DNA of 64,000 nt, taken from the NCBI GenBank assembly GCA_029964075.1, contig CM057147.1:20605513-20669512 (forward strand), written 5' to 3'. Shown here piece after piece: positions 12,401-19,105 of the stretch; positions within the stretch are counted from its first letter, which is position 1, and every line of letters begins with the position of its first letter. The DNA is from Patiria pectinifera. Its lineage: Eukaryota > Echinodermata > Asteroidea > Valvatida > Asterinidae. The notes beneath the pieces were generated by a model. The model was not told where the DNA came from, did no database searches, and worked only from the letters and a program-made list of their open reading frames with translations. The translations under genes and the position numbers were made by a program.

Positions 12401-12451
12401 TGCTTCCTGGTCATTGCCATCCTGACGGAGACCAAGGTTATCAAGTGGTAG
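304..12451 (+). CDS. SLC8B1: Mitochondrial Na+/Ca2+ (Li+) exchanger, 3' twelve exons (partial gene)
   Basis: Twelve exons join into one open frame of 495 codons and a stop, with every splice phase matching. The product is the C-terminal part of NCLX, which exports Ca2+ from the mitochondrial matrix in exchange for Na+ or Li+ across the inner membrane. Seen in order: a hydrophobic stretch with GAGVFVTTVVAG (end of the first membrane half), a long polar loop (exons 2-5), then the second membrane half with the alpha-2 repeat LLAWGNSIGD followed by QGYPRMAVAACFGG. The same motifs occur in vertebrate NCLX. The catalytic alpha-1 repeat is upstream, outside the window. The polar loop looks longer than in human NCLX, largely because of exons 3 and 4. 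Family assignment is very secure; exact exon edges were read by eye. Confidence 0.95.
829..951 (+). CDS. SLC8B1: SLC8B1 exon B (membrane helix into loop)
   Basis: The acceptor is TTGTAG and the donor is GGTGAG, phase 1 on both sides. It encodes GFILLYVGYVLFVLIGRQLY followed by a basic stretch (QSKIKPWEVR). This is the last helix of the first half and the start of the large hydrophilic loop. Confidence 0.93.
1120..1385. mobile_element. PIF/Harbinger-like miniature element (TTA duplication)
   Basis: The ends are inverted repeats of about 30 bp: GGCCGCAAAAAAATAATAG at the left and its near complement ending TTTTTTGGCC at the right. Both ends are flanked by TTA (1117-1119 and 1386-1388), the 3-bp target duplication typical of PIF/Harbinger. 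There is no coding capacity, so it is a non-autonomous copy in the NCLX intron between exons B and C. A related terminus occurs at 11625-12143. Confidence 0.7.
1763..1885 (+). CDS. SLC8B1: SLC8B1 exon C (hydrophilic loop)
   Basis: The acceptor is TTTGCAG and the donor is GGTAAG, phase 1 on both sides. It encodes 41 residues, polar and rich in Ser, Thr, Asp and Pro (for example VPDSDRRLYGPLLRYVSETY). The position fits the central loop. The sequence is weakly conserved, so this exon rests mainly on frame continuity and good splice sites. Confidence 0.85.
1886..5507 (+). other. SLC8B1: SLC8B1 intron C-D (3.6 kb)
   Basis: This is the longest NCLX intron in the window. It holds a mariner-like inverted-repeat element (3647-4150) and a 207-codon open frame at 2355-2978 with no recognisable family. 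The rest is AT-rich with no exon-like conservation that I can see. Confidence 0.7.
3647..4150. mobile_element. Mariner-like miniature element with long inverted arms
   Basis: It begins CAGGGTGAGTCAAAAAAAC next to TA and ends in the complement GTTTCACCCTG next to TT (a decayed TA). The arms are near-complementary for about 170 bp (3647-3820 against 3975-4150). CAGGGTG ends and TA targets are typical of Tc1/mariner. There is no transposase. It lies in the NCLX intron C-D. Confidence 0.7.
5508..5669 (+). CDS. SLC8B1: SLC8B1 exon D (hydrophilic loop, extra length)
   Basis: The acceptor is a strong pyrimidine tract (TTTTTTCTCCCACAG) and the donor is CGGTAAT, phase 1 on both sides. It encodes ITEALLDSEQVVAASLLAGH and a Gly/Asn/Pro-rich tail. 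It lies in the central loop and has no obvious counterpart in human NCLX as I know it, so it may explain the longer loop. Confidence 0.85.
6034..6206 (+). CDS. SLC8B1: SLC8B1 exon E (loop end, INPIDTENWKGKS motif)
   Basis: The acceptor is GAGCACAG and the donor is AAGGTAAGG; it enters in phase 1 and leaves in phase 0. The end encodes FLRGINPIDTENWKGKS and MYEIFK. This matches the vertebrate NCLX stretch of the form ALNPLDYMKWRRKS ... KVFK directly before the second membrane half. Confidence 0.93.
6230..6660 (+). repeat. 10-bp GGAATCC minisatellite in SLC8B1 intron E-F
   Basis: The unit alternates between TTGGAATCCT and TGGGAATCCC, giving a 10/20-bp period. The array is cleanest at 6297-6520 and decays towards 6660. 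Ten bases times three without stop codons leaves every frame open, which creates long spurious reading frames of the NPWESLGI type on both strands. It fills most of the 546-bp intron, starting about 25 bases after the donor and ending about 90 bases before the acceptor. Confidence 0.92.
6753..6885 (+). CDS. SLC8B1: SLC8B1 exon F (start of second membrane half)
   Basis: This exon was found by reading the missing frame between exons E and G. The acceptor is TTGCTGTAG; the donor is AAAAGTAAG. It encodes SPIQLVMQATVPLVDHTEDK, then CWNRLLNCFQLAIGPLFCVV. Human NCLX has LPVEFLLLLTVPVVD and NWKRPLNCLHLVISPL at this place. It enters in phase 0 and leaves in phase 1, fitting both neighbours. It sits just after a minisatellite. 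Confidence 0.92.
7495..7616 (+). CDS. SLC8B1: SLC8B1 exon G (membrane helix)
   Basis: The acceptor chosen is GCATTCCAG at 7494. A second AG (TTTTCCAG) eight bases downstream would put a TGA in frame, so it is rejected. The donor is TTTGTAAGT. It encodes NFSRVLTGNFMLWELMLCVG and a hydrophobic helix ending in RSDKPPVYHF, matching the SDSQPPRLHW region of vertebrate NCLX. Confidence 0.93.
7838..7915 (+). CDS. SLC8B1: SLC8B1 exon H (membrane helix)
   Basis: The acceptor is TTTTCTCTTACAG and the donor is CAGGTTAG, phase 0 on both sides. It encodes LFAYFAFGVSVLWIYSVANE then IVNLLQ, matching the LFAFLGFLTSALWINAAATE stretch of human NCLX. Confidence 0.95.
8110..8480. mobile_element. Degenerate inverted-repeat element in SLC8B1 intron H-I
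   Basis: The left end carries AGTGGCACCAGGC and CAATTGACCTATGCCG. The right end carries the rough complements GATAGGTCAATAGG and GAGCGTGGCACCACC. The interior is more GC- and CpG-rich than the flanks and contains a 22-bp triplication. It looks like an old miniature element; the family is not assigned. Confidence 0.4.
8319..8384 (+). repeat. 22-bp tandem repeat, three copies
   Basis: The unit AGCTGCGTTGACGCGTTTCA plus two bases is present three times head to tail; the third copy is diverged at its end. It lies inside the inverted-repeat element at 8110-8480. Confidence 0.9.
9000..9075 (+). CDS. SLC8B1: SLC8B1 exon I (alpha-2 repeat, first part)
   Basis: The acceptor is GTTGACAG and the donor is AGGTACG. 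It encodes GLVFQLSNAILGLTLLAWGN and SIG. The GNSIGD motif, whose last residue is completed by the next exon, is a signature of the cation-binding alpha-2 repeat in the Ca2+/cation antiporter family. Confidence 0.96.
9129..9452 (-). mobile_element. Penelope-like element fragment between 78-bp inverted repeats
   Basis: Two 78-bp arms (9129-9206 and 9375-9452) are inverted copies differing at about three positions. Between them the - strand (9384-9190) reads SKIREAVEIRRHHPHMNRDG followed by GYELAHMYDRLLSRD. The pattern K-REA-EI-R-----NRD-G-YELS-YD-LL is the tail that follows the GIY-YIG nuclease in Penelope-like reverse transcriptases. Penelope elements often have terminal repeats in direct or inverted order, which fits. 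Only the last about 60 residues remain, so the copy is inactive. Confidence 0.7.
9776..9930. repeat. Degenerate G-run interspersed repeat
   Basis: GCCGTCGCCAGCCCTGAACATCAGG is followed by runs of six to twelve G. The same style of sequence, an opening such as GGCGTAGC or GGATCCAGG then long G or C runs, recurs at 24735-24810 and 59684-59790. Probably tails of one dispersed element family; the boundaries are unclear. Confidence 0.4.
10155..10235 (+). CDS. SLC8B1: SLC8B1 exon J (alpha-2 repeat, second part)
   Basis: The acceptor is GTTTAG and the donor is the weaker CAGTATCC. It encodes the Asp completing GNSIGD, then LVSDIAVAKQGYPRMAVAAC and FGGPLF. QGYPRMA and CFGG are invariant in the NCLX sequences I know. 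Confidence 0.95.
10298..10509. mobile_element. piggyBac-like miniature element (TTAA)
   Basis: TTAA at 10294 is followed by CCCCTTAAGGACAGGG; the right end is GAGGGGT followed by TTAA at 10510. The short inverted ends CCCC(T/A) with TTAA targets match the 13192-13373 element. No coding frame. It lies in the NCLX intron J-K, about 60 bp after exon J. Confidence 0.5.
10955..11019 (+). CDS. SLC8B1: SLC8B1 exon K (membrane helix)
   Basis: The acceptor is ACCTTCTAG and the donor is TATGTAAGT. It encodes (N)MLLGIGISCTIACIKHGGTF, matching the NILVGVGLGCLLQ helix of human NCLX. It enters in phase 1 and leaves in phase 0. Confidence 0.93.
11132..11444. mobile_element. hAT-like miniature element, 8-bp duplication TTGGCCAG
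   Basis: The ends carry TTGGACGGTATT and AATACCGTCCAA as inverted repeats. TTGGCCAG occurs at 11124-11131 and again at 11445-11452, an exact 8-bp target duplication. The interior is rich in GGTAT/ATACC. Located in the last NCLX intron. Confidence 0.7.
11625..12143. mobile_element. Harbinger-like element with GGCC-A(n) termini
   Basis: The left end is GGCCAAAAAAAAGTATCCGG and the right end is the near complement, GACTTTTTTTTTTGGCC. CTGGTCTGCGC and GCGCTGACCAG lie just inside. The flanks are TAA and TTA. The terminus resembles that of the element at 1120-1385. It ends 122 bp before the last NCLX exon. Confidence 0.5.
12266..12451 (+). CDS. SLC8B1: SLC8B1 last coding exon with stop
   Basis: The acceptor is GCATCTTGCAG, phase 0. 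It encodes two hydrophobic helices, with RVYGICLYVLYVCFLVIAIL near the end, and stops with TAG after TETKVIKW. Human NCLX ends similarly, with RVYGFCLLLFYLNFLVVALL and TEFGVIHL. GC content is higher than in the surrounding introns. No clear AATAAA was seen close downstream, so the 3' UTR end is not placed. Confidence 0.95.
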   Translation: MVSSQLQYVLAAGLGVSLFFSLFYHVFRKFQATRVYGICLYVLYVCFLVIAILTETKVIKW

Positions 12452-12601
12452 AGAAAGGGGCGTGCCCAAAAGGGGATGGGAAGGATGTGTATTTACCTCT
12501 TATTACCACCCCCCAGAAAAAAATTGTTTCTCATTGCATTTCAATAATTTCAATTTATATTAGTGCTTTCATACCAAAGTTTCAAAATGCTTCACAATAT
12601 T

Positions 12602-12800
12602 CCCAGTTCGGTATTTCAATGACCCGAGGTCTTTCGGTATAACATCGCTGACGTTATGTTACGTGATGTTACGCGCACGCCCATTCTGCTGGTAATTGAC
12701 ACGCAAGCGTCATGCGCCCGCGCGTTCATGCGCCTTCGATCTTTCGATTATCCGTGACCCATATCGTTGTGCACATGCGCAGTTGAAATACCGAACTGGC
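12602..12800. mobile_element. Miniature element with CCAGTTCGGTATTTCAA ends
   Basis: CCAGTTCGGTATTTCAA at the left is matched by TTGAAATACCGAACTGG at the right, a perfect 17-bp inverted repeat. The interior is GC-rich. No clear target duplication was found. A lone piece of the same end (GTACCGAACTGGCTTGTAAT) lies near 47410 in the SRRM2 region. Confidence 0.65.
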
Positions 12801-13191
12801 TTATTATTACCCCTGTTCATCGGGTAATGAGACCAATTTTCTGCAGCAGCTCGAGATCAGCATGTTCTGGTTTCTACCTTCACAGGTACCCATTTATACT
12901 CCTGGGTGGAGTAAGGCAATTGAAGTAAAATGTCTTGCCTAAGAACATAAGCACCGTGTTCCCATCCGGGTTCAAACCCATATACCATTGCATACAAGTT
13001 GGACACCATAAGCATTGGACCAAGGTGCTCCACTCTGTGCTAACATAAATGCATGCATAATGGAACCAGCTCGCCATTATATGGCGCCCTCAGGTGGTAG
13101 TGCATTTAGATGATAGTATAGCGTCCAAGAAAAATAGGCATTCCCCCTTAACCAAAGAATACATTGCAACCTAGTTGTAAATGATCATTAA

Positions 13192-13373
13192 CCCCTTGAC
13201 GCGGGTATTGTTCGGTCATGGACAGCTGCACATTGGGTGGAATGTGTACATGAAGGCATTCTTCCGTTGTCTATGAATAGATACGCTATGCTGCAGGAAT
13301 GCAGCACTAGCAGTCACCCAGCTTATCGGCTTTTGTGGAGCTGTGTCTAAAGCCATCAGCCAGCGTTAAGGGG
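13192..13373. mobile_element. piggyBac-like miniature element, TTAA duplication
   Basis: TTAA (13188-13191) is followed by CCCCTTGACGC; at the other end GCGTTAAGGGG is followed by TTAA (13374-13377). TTAA duplication plus CCC...GGG ends is the piggyBac signature. Length 182 bp, no coding frame. Confidence 0.75.
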
Positions 13374-13688
13374 TTAACACAAACATACATTCCATAATTT
13401 AAAAGTTGTGTCTGCATGTCATAGTTCACTTTATATAAAGCTACATCAAATATTTTCTGTGAAAAGCTGTTACAAATAAGACATTTTTGCACCTAATATA
13501 TTTTATATCAATCATGAGACATTGTACAAATGAAGTAAGATGTGGGCTCTACAGCCTGCCCTAAAGAAACCAGCATTGAGTTGCTCCTAAATCTTGGAGT
13601 AAAATACAGCATTTATAATTTCATAGTTTATAGTTTCATGCGTATATAACTTATTGTATTCAGGCTACCATTCCACTTTTTTTGTAAA

Positions 13689-14054
13689 AATTCGGGCGGT
13701 TCACAATGCAGTGCGCCACCAAGAGTTTGCCACGAAGAGTTCATTTTTCCCAGTGCATTGTGGGAGATGGTCAACAAATTCACAGCGCGGGGACATTTGA
13801 AATTGTTCGTTTTTCCAGTCAGTAGTTTCGTAAAGGTATGCTTCGAGTATCTGTTTGCTCTTTTGTTTTCTTTTTATCAATGTGGTTTTTTTTGTGAGGC
13901 GGCAGAACGCTAGGCCCCAATCTATATAACAAATTAGTTCAAGTTGTCTACTGACACTCATTCAAATGGGCCATGTTTTGTCGACCGTAAACTAGAAAAA
14001 TGGACTCTCCATGGCAACTCTTGGTGGCGCGCTGCATTGTGAAACGCCCGAATT
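13689..14054. mobile_element. Inverted-repeat miniature element, about 366 bp
   Basis: The left end is ATTCGGGCGGTTCACAATGC, continuing into a CGCCACCAAGAGTT block. The right end carries AACTCTTGGTGGCGCGCTGC and ends in CGCCCGAATT, so arms of about 40 bp are near-perfect complements. The target duplication could not be decided. No transposase reading frame. Confidence 0.7.
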
Positions 14055-14331
14055 GATAGCACTCTTGGTTAGGCATTTCTGCTATAGGCAGACCATTGTT
14101 GGAGCTAACCTTCCTACTTCATACAGATAATATGAATTGATGTCACTTTTCTGTTCTCTCTGGAGAGAGGAAAATCAAAATGTAAATGTTAGATGTCAAT
14201 GTAAATGGTAGATGCTGGTGCATTGAATGGTCCTTTTGATACATTGTCTCATTTTAGGCGTTCCATTGCAGGAAGTTGTATTCGTACCTAAATGAATGTG
14301 AATATGTTGTTGAAATTAATATACATTGTTA

Positions 14332-14463
14332 AGCCCGGTTCATACTTCACACGAAAGCATTTGCAAAGTGAAATTCATGTCGTCAACAATGATGGACGCA
14401 CTTCGAATGTATTGTTGACGTCACGAATTTCGCTTCGCTTTCGCGTGAAGTATGAACCAGGCT
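14332..14463. mobile_element. PIF/Harbinger-like miniature element (TTA duplication)
   Basis: It begins AGCCCGGTTCATACTTCAC and ends GTGAAGTATGAACCAGGCT, with TTA on each side (14329-14331 and 14464-14466). It is palindromic over most of its 132 bp. It sits directly at the left edge of the next repeat and may have inserted into it. Confidence 0.75.
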
Positions 14464-14467
14464 TTAT

Positions 14468-14640
14468 ACAAATAATGAATGTTTGTGAGTGCAATGGTAA
14501 GAATAATTTCATGAGGTGACAGATGAAATGTTCCATTCCACGAGGTGAAGCGGAGTGGAATGGAACATTATTTTCATCGTCACCGAATGGAAAGAAAACA
14601 TTCATTATTTGTTTTATGTAACACCTGAATAAATCCTTGT
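14468..14640. repeat. Palindromic repeat family P, copy 1
   Basis: It carries GTGAGTGCAATGGTAAGAAT, an inner inverted pair around GTTCCATTCCACGAGGTGAA, and an outer end ACACCTGAATAAATCC. The same blocks occur in order at 14925-15155 and 56152-56335. No coding capacity; a non-autonomous transposon of unknown superfamily. Confidence 0.65.
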
Positions 14641-14924
14641 CATCTGATTGGTTGACTTTTAATAGCCAATTTATTCAGGTTAAAAACTGTTTAAAAGTTC
14701 GACAAGTTCATCATATATCATTTATGCAAACTGTTACACAGGCAAGTTGAGAACCACCATATTCATTTTATCTCGATTCAAAACAGCGCCACCACCTGCA
14801 GCAGTGACACCGTGTAATGGAAGTTCTATTCACCGTGCAATAGAACTTCCATTGCACTGTGCGCTGCGCGCCACGCACGCCCTGCGTTGGGACGAATAAT
14901 TCAATGACATGTGATCAATGATCC

Positions 14925-15155
14925 ACCAATCAGATGACGGGGATTTATTCAGGTGTTGTATAAAATACAAATAGTGAATGTTTATGAGTGCAATGGTAAG
15001 AATAATTTCATGGGGTGGCAGATGGAATGTTCCATTCCACGAAGTGAAGCCGAGTGGAATGGAACACTCCTGTCACCGAATGAAATTATTCTTTCCATTG
15101 CATGAATTGTGTTTTATACAACACCTGAATAAATCCCCGTCGTCTGATGGGCCAA
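14925..15155. repeat. Palindromic repeat family P, copy 2 (full length)
   Basis: The outer inverted ends are visible: ATCAGATGACGGGGATTTAT at the left and ATAAATCCCCGTCGTCTGAT at the right. The inner inverted pair GAATGTTCCATTCCACG ... GTGGAATGGAACA is also present. This copy defines the family and is about 230 bp. Confidence 0.7.
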
Positions 15156-15810
15156 AGCCACCAATAGTGTGACCGTGCAGTGGAGCTTCTATTCACTGTG
15201 GAATAGAACCAGGGTGACCGTAAGGTCAGAGCCAAATTCTGCTAAATGCGCATCAAAAATCTGTCAGATTTATCAAAAAATCTGCCAAATTCCCCAGAAT
15301 TACTCGAAATACACTATAAACACTTAAAATCACATGCAGATTGGTAGTATTGCCTTATTTAAGATTCAAATTACATAATAAACAATCTAGTCACATAAAG
15401 ATGTTGTGAAGTTATTGGTACATTTTGGGCAAAACGCGGATCCGGCCACGACGAAGTTTGTTTCCCAGTGAACCTCAGCACCCAGACCAGCCAACCTGTC
15501 CCATTATGCAAGGGTTTGTTTGAAAGGATTGAAGCTTTTTTAAACAAAAGGTACACTTTTTTGTTCAAATTTGCTGTTTTTTCTGTCAAATAACCATTTT
15601 TGCAGAATTCTGCCAGAAATCTGCCCAAAAAATCCATTCTGTCGAATTTTCTGTCAAACTCGTTTTTTAACAAAAATTCTGTCAAAGTTAGCCGAAAATC
15701 GGCTAAAACGGTCACCCTGAATAGAACATGTGTCATGGACATGTGTCAATGACATGTGATCAATGACCTACCAATCAGATGGCAGGGATTTATTCAGGCG
15801 TTGTATAAAT
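15156..15810. repeat. Family P-related remnant split by a hAT insertion
   Basis: 15156-15209 and 15728-15810 are two halves of one sequence related to 14800-14960 (GTGACCGTGCAGTGGAGCTTC; TGACATGTGATCAATGACC; GGGATTTATTCAGGCGTTG). They are separated by the 510-bp hAT element described next, so the remnant is older than that insertion. Confidence 0.6.
15210..15719. mobile_element. Non-autonomous hAT element, 8-bp duplication AATAGAAC
   Basis: It begins CAGGGTGACCGT and ends ACGGTCACCCTG, a perfect 12-bp inverted terminal repeat. AATAGAAC flanks it exactly on both sides (15202-15209 and 15720-15727). CAGGG ends with an 8-bp duplication are diagnostic of hAT. The AT-rich interior, with repeated TCTGTCAAA/TCTGCCAAA motifs, shows no transposase. 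The perfect duplication suggests a fairly recent insertion. Confidence 0.9.
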
Positions 15811-16277
15811 AAATATAATTAATATAGCCCCTCAAACTCAACAATGCACACACCTAACTGTTAAATTCTAAGAATTGATTTTTGTGTTTTGTATTTTTTT
15901 TTTGCTAAGGTATTCTTTATAACTCTATATAGATAAACCTCTGTGATGATGTAAATTTAATATGCAAAGTAGAAGCAATCAGCATTGGGTGTGAAATTTC
16001 TATCTATAGTTCAGTACTTTAACTAATAAAATAAATAAGATTTCAAATGCTTGCCTAAATAGACTACATAAGTTTTTTTTTTCGTTTAAAATCAAGTGTA
16101 ATTTAAATAAGCAAATTGCAGTGATACATTGAGGGTTGTATCAATCTCAAAGTTTTCCTGGAATGAATATATTAAAAATGTATGAAGTGGATATGCAAAT
16201 GCAGGCATTTGCATGCTACTTGCAGTATTAGTGCAGTATGCACATATGTGAAGACACAACTTTTGAAACTTTGAAAC

Positions 16278-16314
16278 TGGGTGGGTGGGTGGGTTAGTTG
16301 GTTGGTTGGTGGAC
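16278..16314 (+). repeat. GGGT/GGTT microsatellite
   Basis: Four to five GGGT units run into GGTT units. The G-runs could form a G-quadruplex. Confidence 0.85.
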
Positions 16315-18184
16315 ACTTTACTCGACCATATATTGTTTTCATACAACTCAAGTATTACAGCTTTGCATTCGAAGACCGGTTTTGCAAACACTGTTGCGCA
16401 TGCATTAATTTGCATATGTTTTTGCATATTAGATCACGCCCCATTCATTTTCGTTTTCTGTACTCTCGAGGTACCGGTACGGCCCAGGTGCACGGAAGGT
16501 GCCATATAGCCGTCTTCACACGTTACCCGGCCACCATGGGTTGTACCACTTGGTACTTGTTTAAATTGGTATCGCTATTGATATTTCTTATTTGTGATGC
16601 ACTTGGGAATATTCATTAAGCCATGGACAATTTGTTTGAGTGAAAAGTTGAGCCGTCAACTAGTGCAAACATAAGCTGTTAACCCCTGTTGCTGCCTTCT
16701 TGGCAGACTTAAATGTTATTGTTGTGCAAATCATTATAAAGAATTTTCTGTCTCACATGAATACAATTCTTTTGGTTATTTCAATGCCAGTAGTGTCTGC
16801 GTCATAAGAAAATGTGACCATGCAAGATGGCAGTATTTGTGTTGCAATTTATTTTGTAGGCAGATGGTTAGACGACTGTCAGCTGTTTTGTTGTATTCAA
16901 TTTTGTGTTGTTTCTGTTTGAAAACTTGACATAGTTTATGTTGTGTACCTCCACTTAATGAATGGCTTAATTGTAGATCAGGGACAACACATCTCCGATT
17001 TTTCAATATTTGATCAAGAGTGACCAAACAAAACAACAATGCAGTCAAAAAAGGTTGCATTCTTAACTATTGATGGTGTCTGAACAATACTCTTGTTCCC
17101 GTACAAGTAAAAATGTATTTTCATTCGATCAGTAATTCTCTTCACAAAGTTTTGAGAGAATTTGCTAGTTTACGATTTAAAATCTTGACAGAAGCAATGC
17201 GCAGCTGATTTGGATGGCAATAGAATCTCTGGTGGCACACGGCCTAGACCGATGTGGTTGCTTGCAGAAAGGAGATTTGTATCACTTCTCATATGCGAAC
17301 AAACACTCCGTCAGAACTGCTGTTTATTTTGAATTTGGCTTTATTTTCTTTCAAGCTATGTGATTGTCGCATTATGAACATATGCAGTTGCAATTTAGTG
17401 GGGTTTTTTTATTATGAAGTAAAATTATGTTAGAAGACAGTCACTGTTTATCTTATGTTTTTCACTATAGCCTTTTTAAATTTGTTAGTTCTTCTTTATG
17501 TGCAATTTGTGCATGTGTATAATTTCTTTGTTTTTGTAAATCTGTTCAGTTGGGGTTGCTAATTAGATGCAAACTTTCACCAAAATGTTTAATCGGTTTT
17601 ACGCTACATTTCGACATTTAATTTATATCAACGCTTCCTTAACCTTGATACAAAGAATTCAGCCATATCTGTTTTTTTTATGAGAACACTGTTTAAAGGG
17701 ATTATAGTAAAAAGAATTAATTATCTATTTGGATTTATATTTTTGAAACAAGAAGTAATAAACTTTCAAGGAATTTAAAAGTCCAGGTCAGACAAGTTAA
17801 AAAAAAACCTGTGTCCGACTAGGTACTGAGTCTAACTGCTAATGTTCAATGATTGAATCAACAGCAGAGAAACAGTATGCATGTAATGTAATTTGTTAAA
17901 TTTAATGATATCTGTTTTACTCAACTCATTAAATTAAGACAGTTAAGTTATTTTTGTACTTCGGGAAGCTGATTTCAGATAACATAGTGCTCATATGACA
18001 ATAAAGAAACCAATAAACTCATACATGGAAATATCGCCTGGAAAATATATTCTTTAAAATCAATTAGGTATAGTAATTTTTTTTTTTTTAGGCCTTCCAA
18101 CAGTTACTTTCATCAGGTGTTGAAATCGCGAAACGGCTGATCTTACATGCGTTTGCTTTTCATATGTACTGGAAACCAATGTAG

Positions 18185-18480
18185 GCATATAGGTCCTACT
18201 ACCGTTAAGGGGGGGGGGAGGGGATCACAACACCCTCCAACCCCAACACCCCCACCCCGTTTAGCCACTGGGTAATGTTATAAAATTGGGCCAAAAGAAT
18301 AATGGAATTCTATAATGTATTCTCAAATTGCCTTAGAATGCAGGAGAAAACATCGTAGATTTCAAAATGTCCTGGGGGAAAGCCCCTGGACCCCCCCTCC
18401 CCCAGCAAGGCACGTCTTCACTCACATCCCCTTCATATCACCCTCCCCCACCATTTCCTGAAAGCTACATCCGCCCCTGT
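18185..18480. repeat. Dispersed C/G-run repeat family Q, copy 1
   Basis: It shares blocks in order with 22975-23280: a G-run, then CAGGAGAAAACATCGTAGAT, then a long C/G tract, then CTTCATATCACCCTCCC and TTTCCTGAAAGCTACATCCG. A third, partial copy is at 26575-26665. All three are in the same orientation. Probably the 3' part of a retroelement; the family is not known to me. Confidence 0.6.
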
Positions 18481-18971
18481 CATATTCAACGTTATTTGCA
18501 CTTTTGCAGGCATTATTCAAACATTCAGTGTTAAAAAAATCCAATGGTTTTATTAGGTTTTTATTTTAAAACACTCTGCACCCAAGTTTCTAAATCCTAT
18601 GACTGAAGAATAGGCCTACGTTGTTTTCTTTTAATATACAAAAAGATATAGTTATCCTTTCATAACGTATATGGCTTTTTTAAAAAAATCAATAAATTAT
18701 AAACTGACGATGATCCCTTCTTTCATTCTACCCATTAATACAACTTTCGTCTTTAAATACCCAGGAAAAAACATCTTCAGTGGTAAAAAAATCAAAGATT
18801 TTCCCGCTTTTTCTTTAAATGTACAAAATAATGTTTGTGATAGAGGACAAACAAAATGGCGGCGGTGTGCAAGTTCGCCGGCAAAATAATTCTCTCGAAG
18901 TTGGGTAAATTTCGTCTGCCGGTAACTTTTGGCGCCAATTTTGATTCCGTCACTCTTGACCACGCTGCAAG

Positions 18972-19105
18972 CTACCGTTTCTTGGTGTTACTCTTGGGTC
19001 GACCGGAGCCAGTTTTGTTGCGTGGTGGTAGTTTGCGTCTGAGGTTGCTCCATTGCGACTCCTTCCGACCTCGTGTCGTCGGCCGAGACAAGTCTTGCAG
19101 ACGAC
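18972..19105 (-). CDS. CXorf65-like exon 5 with stop
   Basis: The acceptor is a long pyrimidine tract, CTTTTCCTCTTATTTCAG. It enters in phase 1, matching exon 4, and encodes SRLQDLSRPTTRGRKESQWS, then a basic tail ending in GSGRPKSNTKKR and TAG at 18974-18972. The other two frames have the same acceptor but the wrong phase. The tail is poorly conserved, as is usual for this family. Confidence 0.75.

Larger units (their letters stand above)
12452..18971. other. Gene-free stretch between SLC8B1 and the CXorf65-like gene
   Basis: This holds the SLC8B1 3' flank and at least six miniature elements, listed separately. 15811-18180 is AT-rich with one GGGT/GGTT microsatellite and no recognisable gene. 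The two genes converge here, since the CXorf65-like gene runs on the - strand and ends at 18972. Confidence 0.7.

Noticed and set aside
15371-15742. - strand frame of 123 codons inside the hAT element
   Set aside because: It crosses the right terminal repeat and target duplication of the element, has no transposase motif, and comes from repetitive AT-rich sequence.
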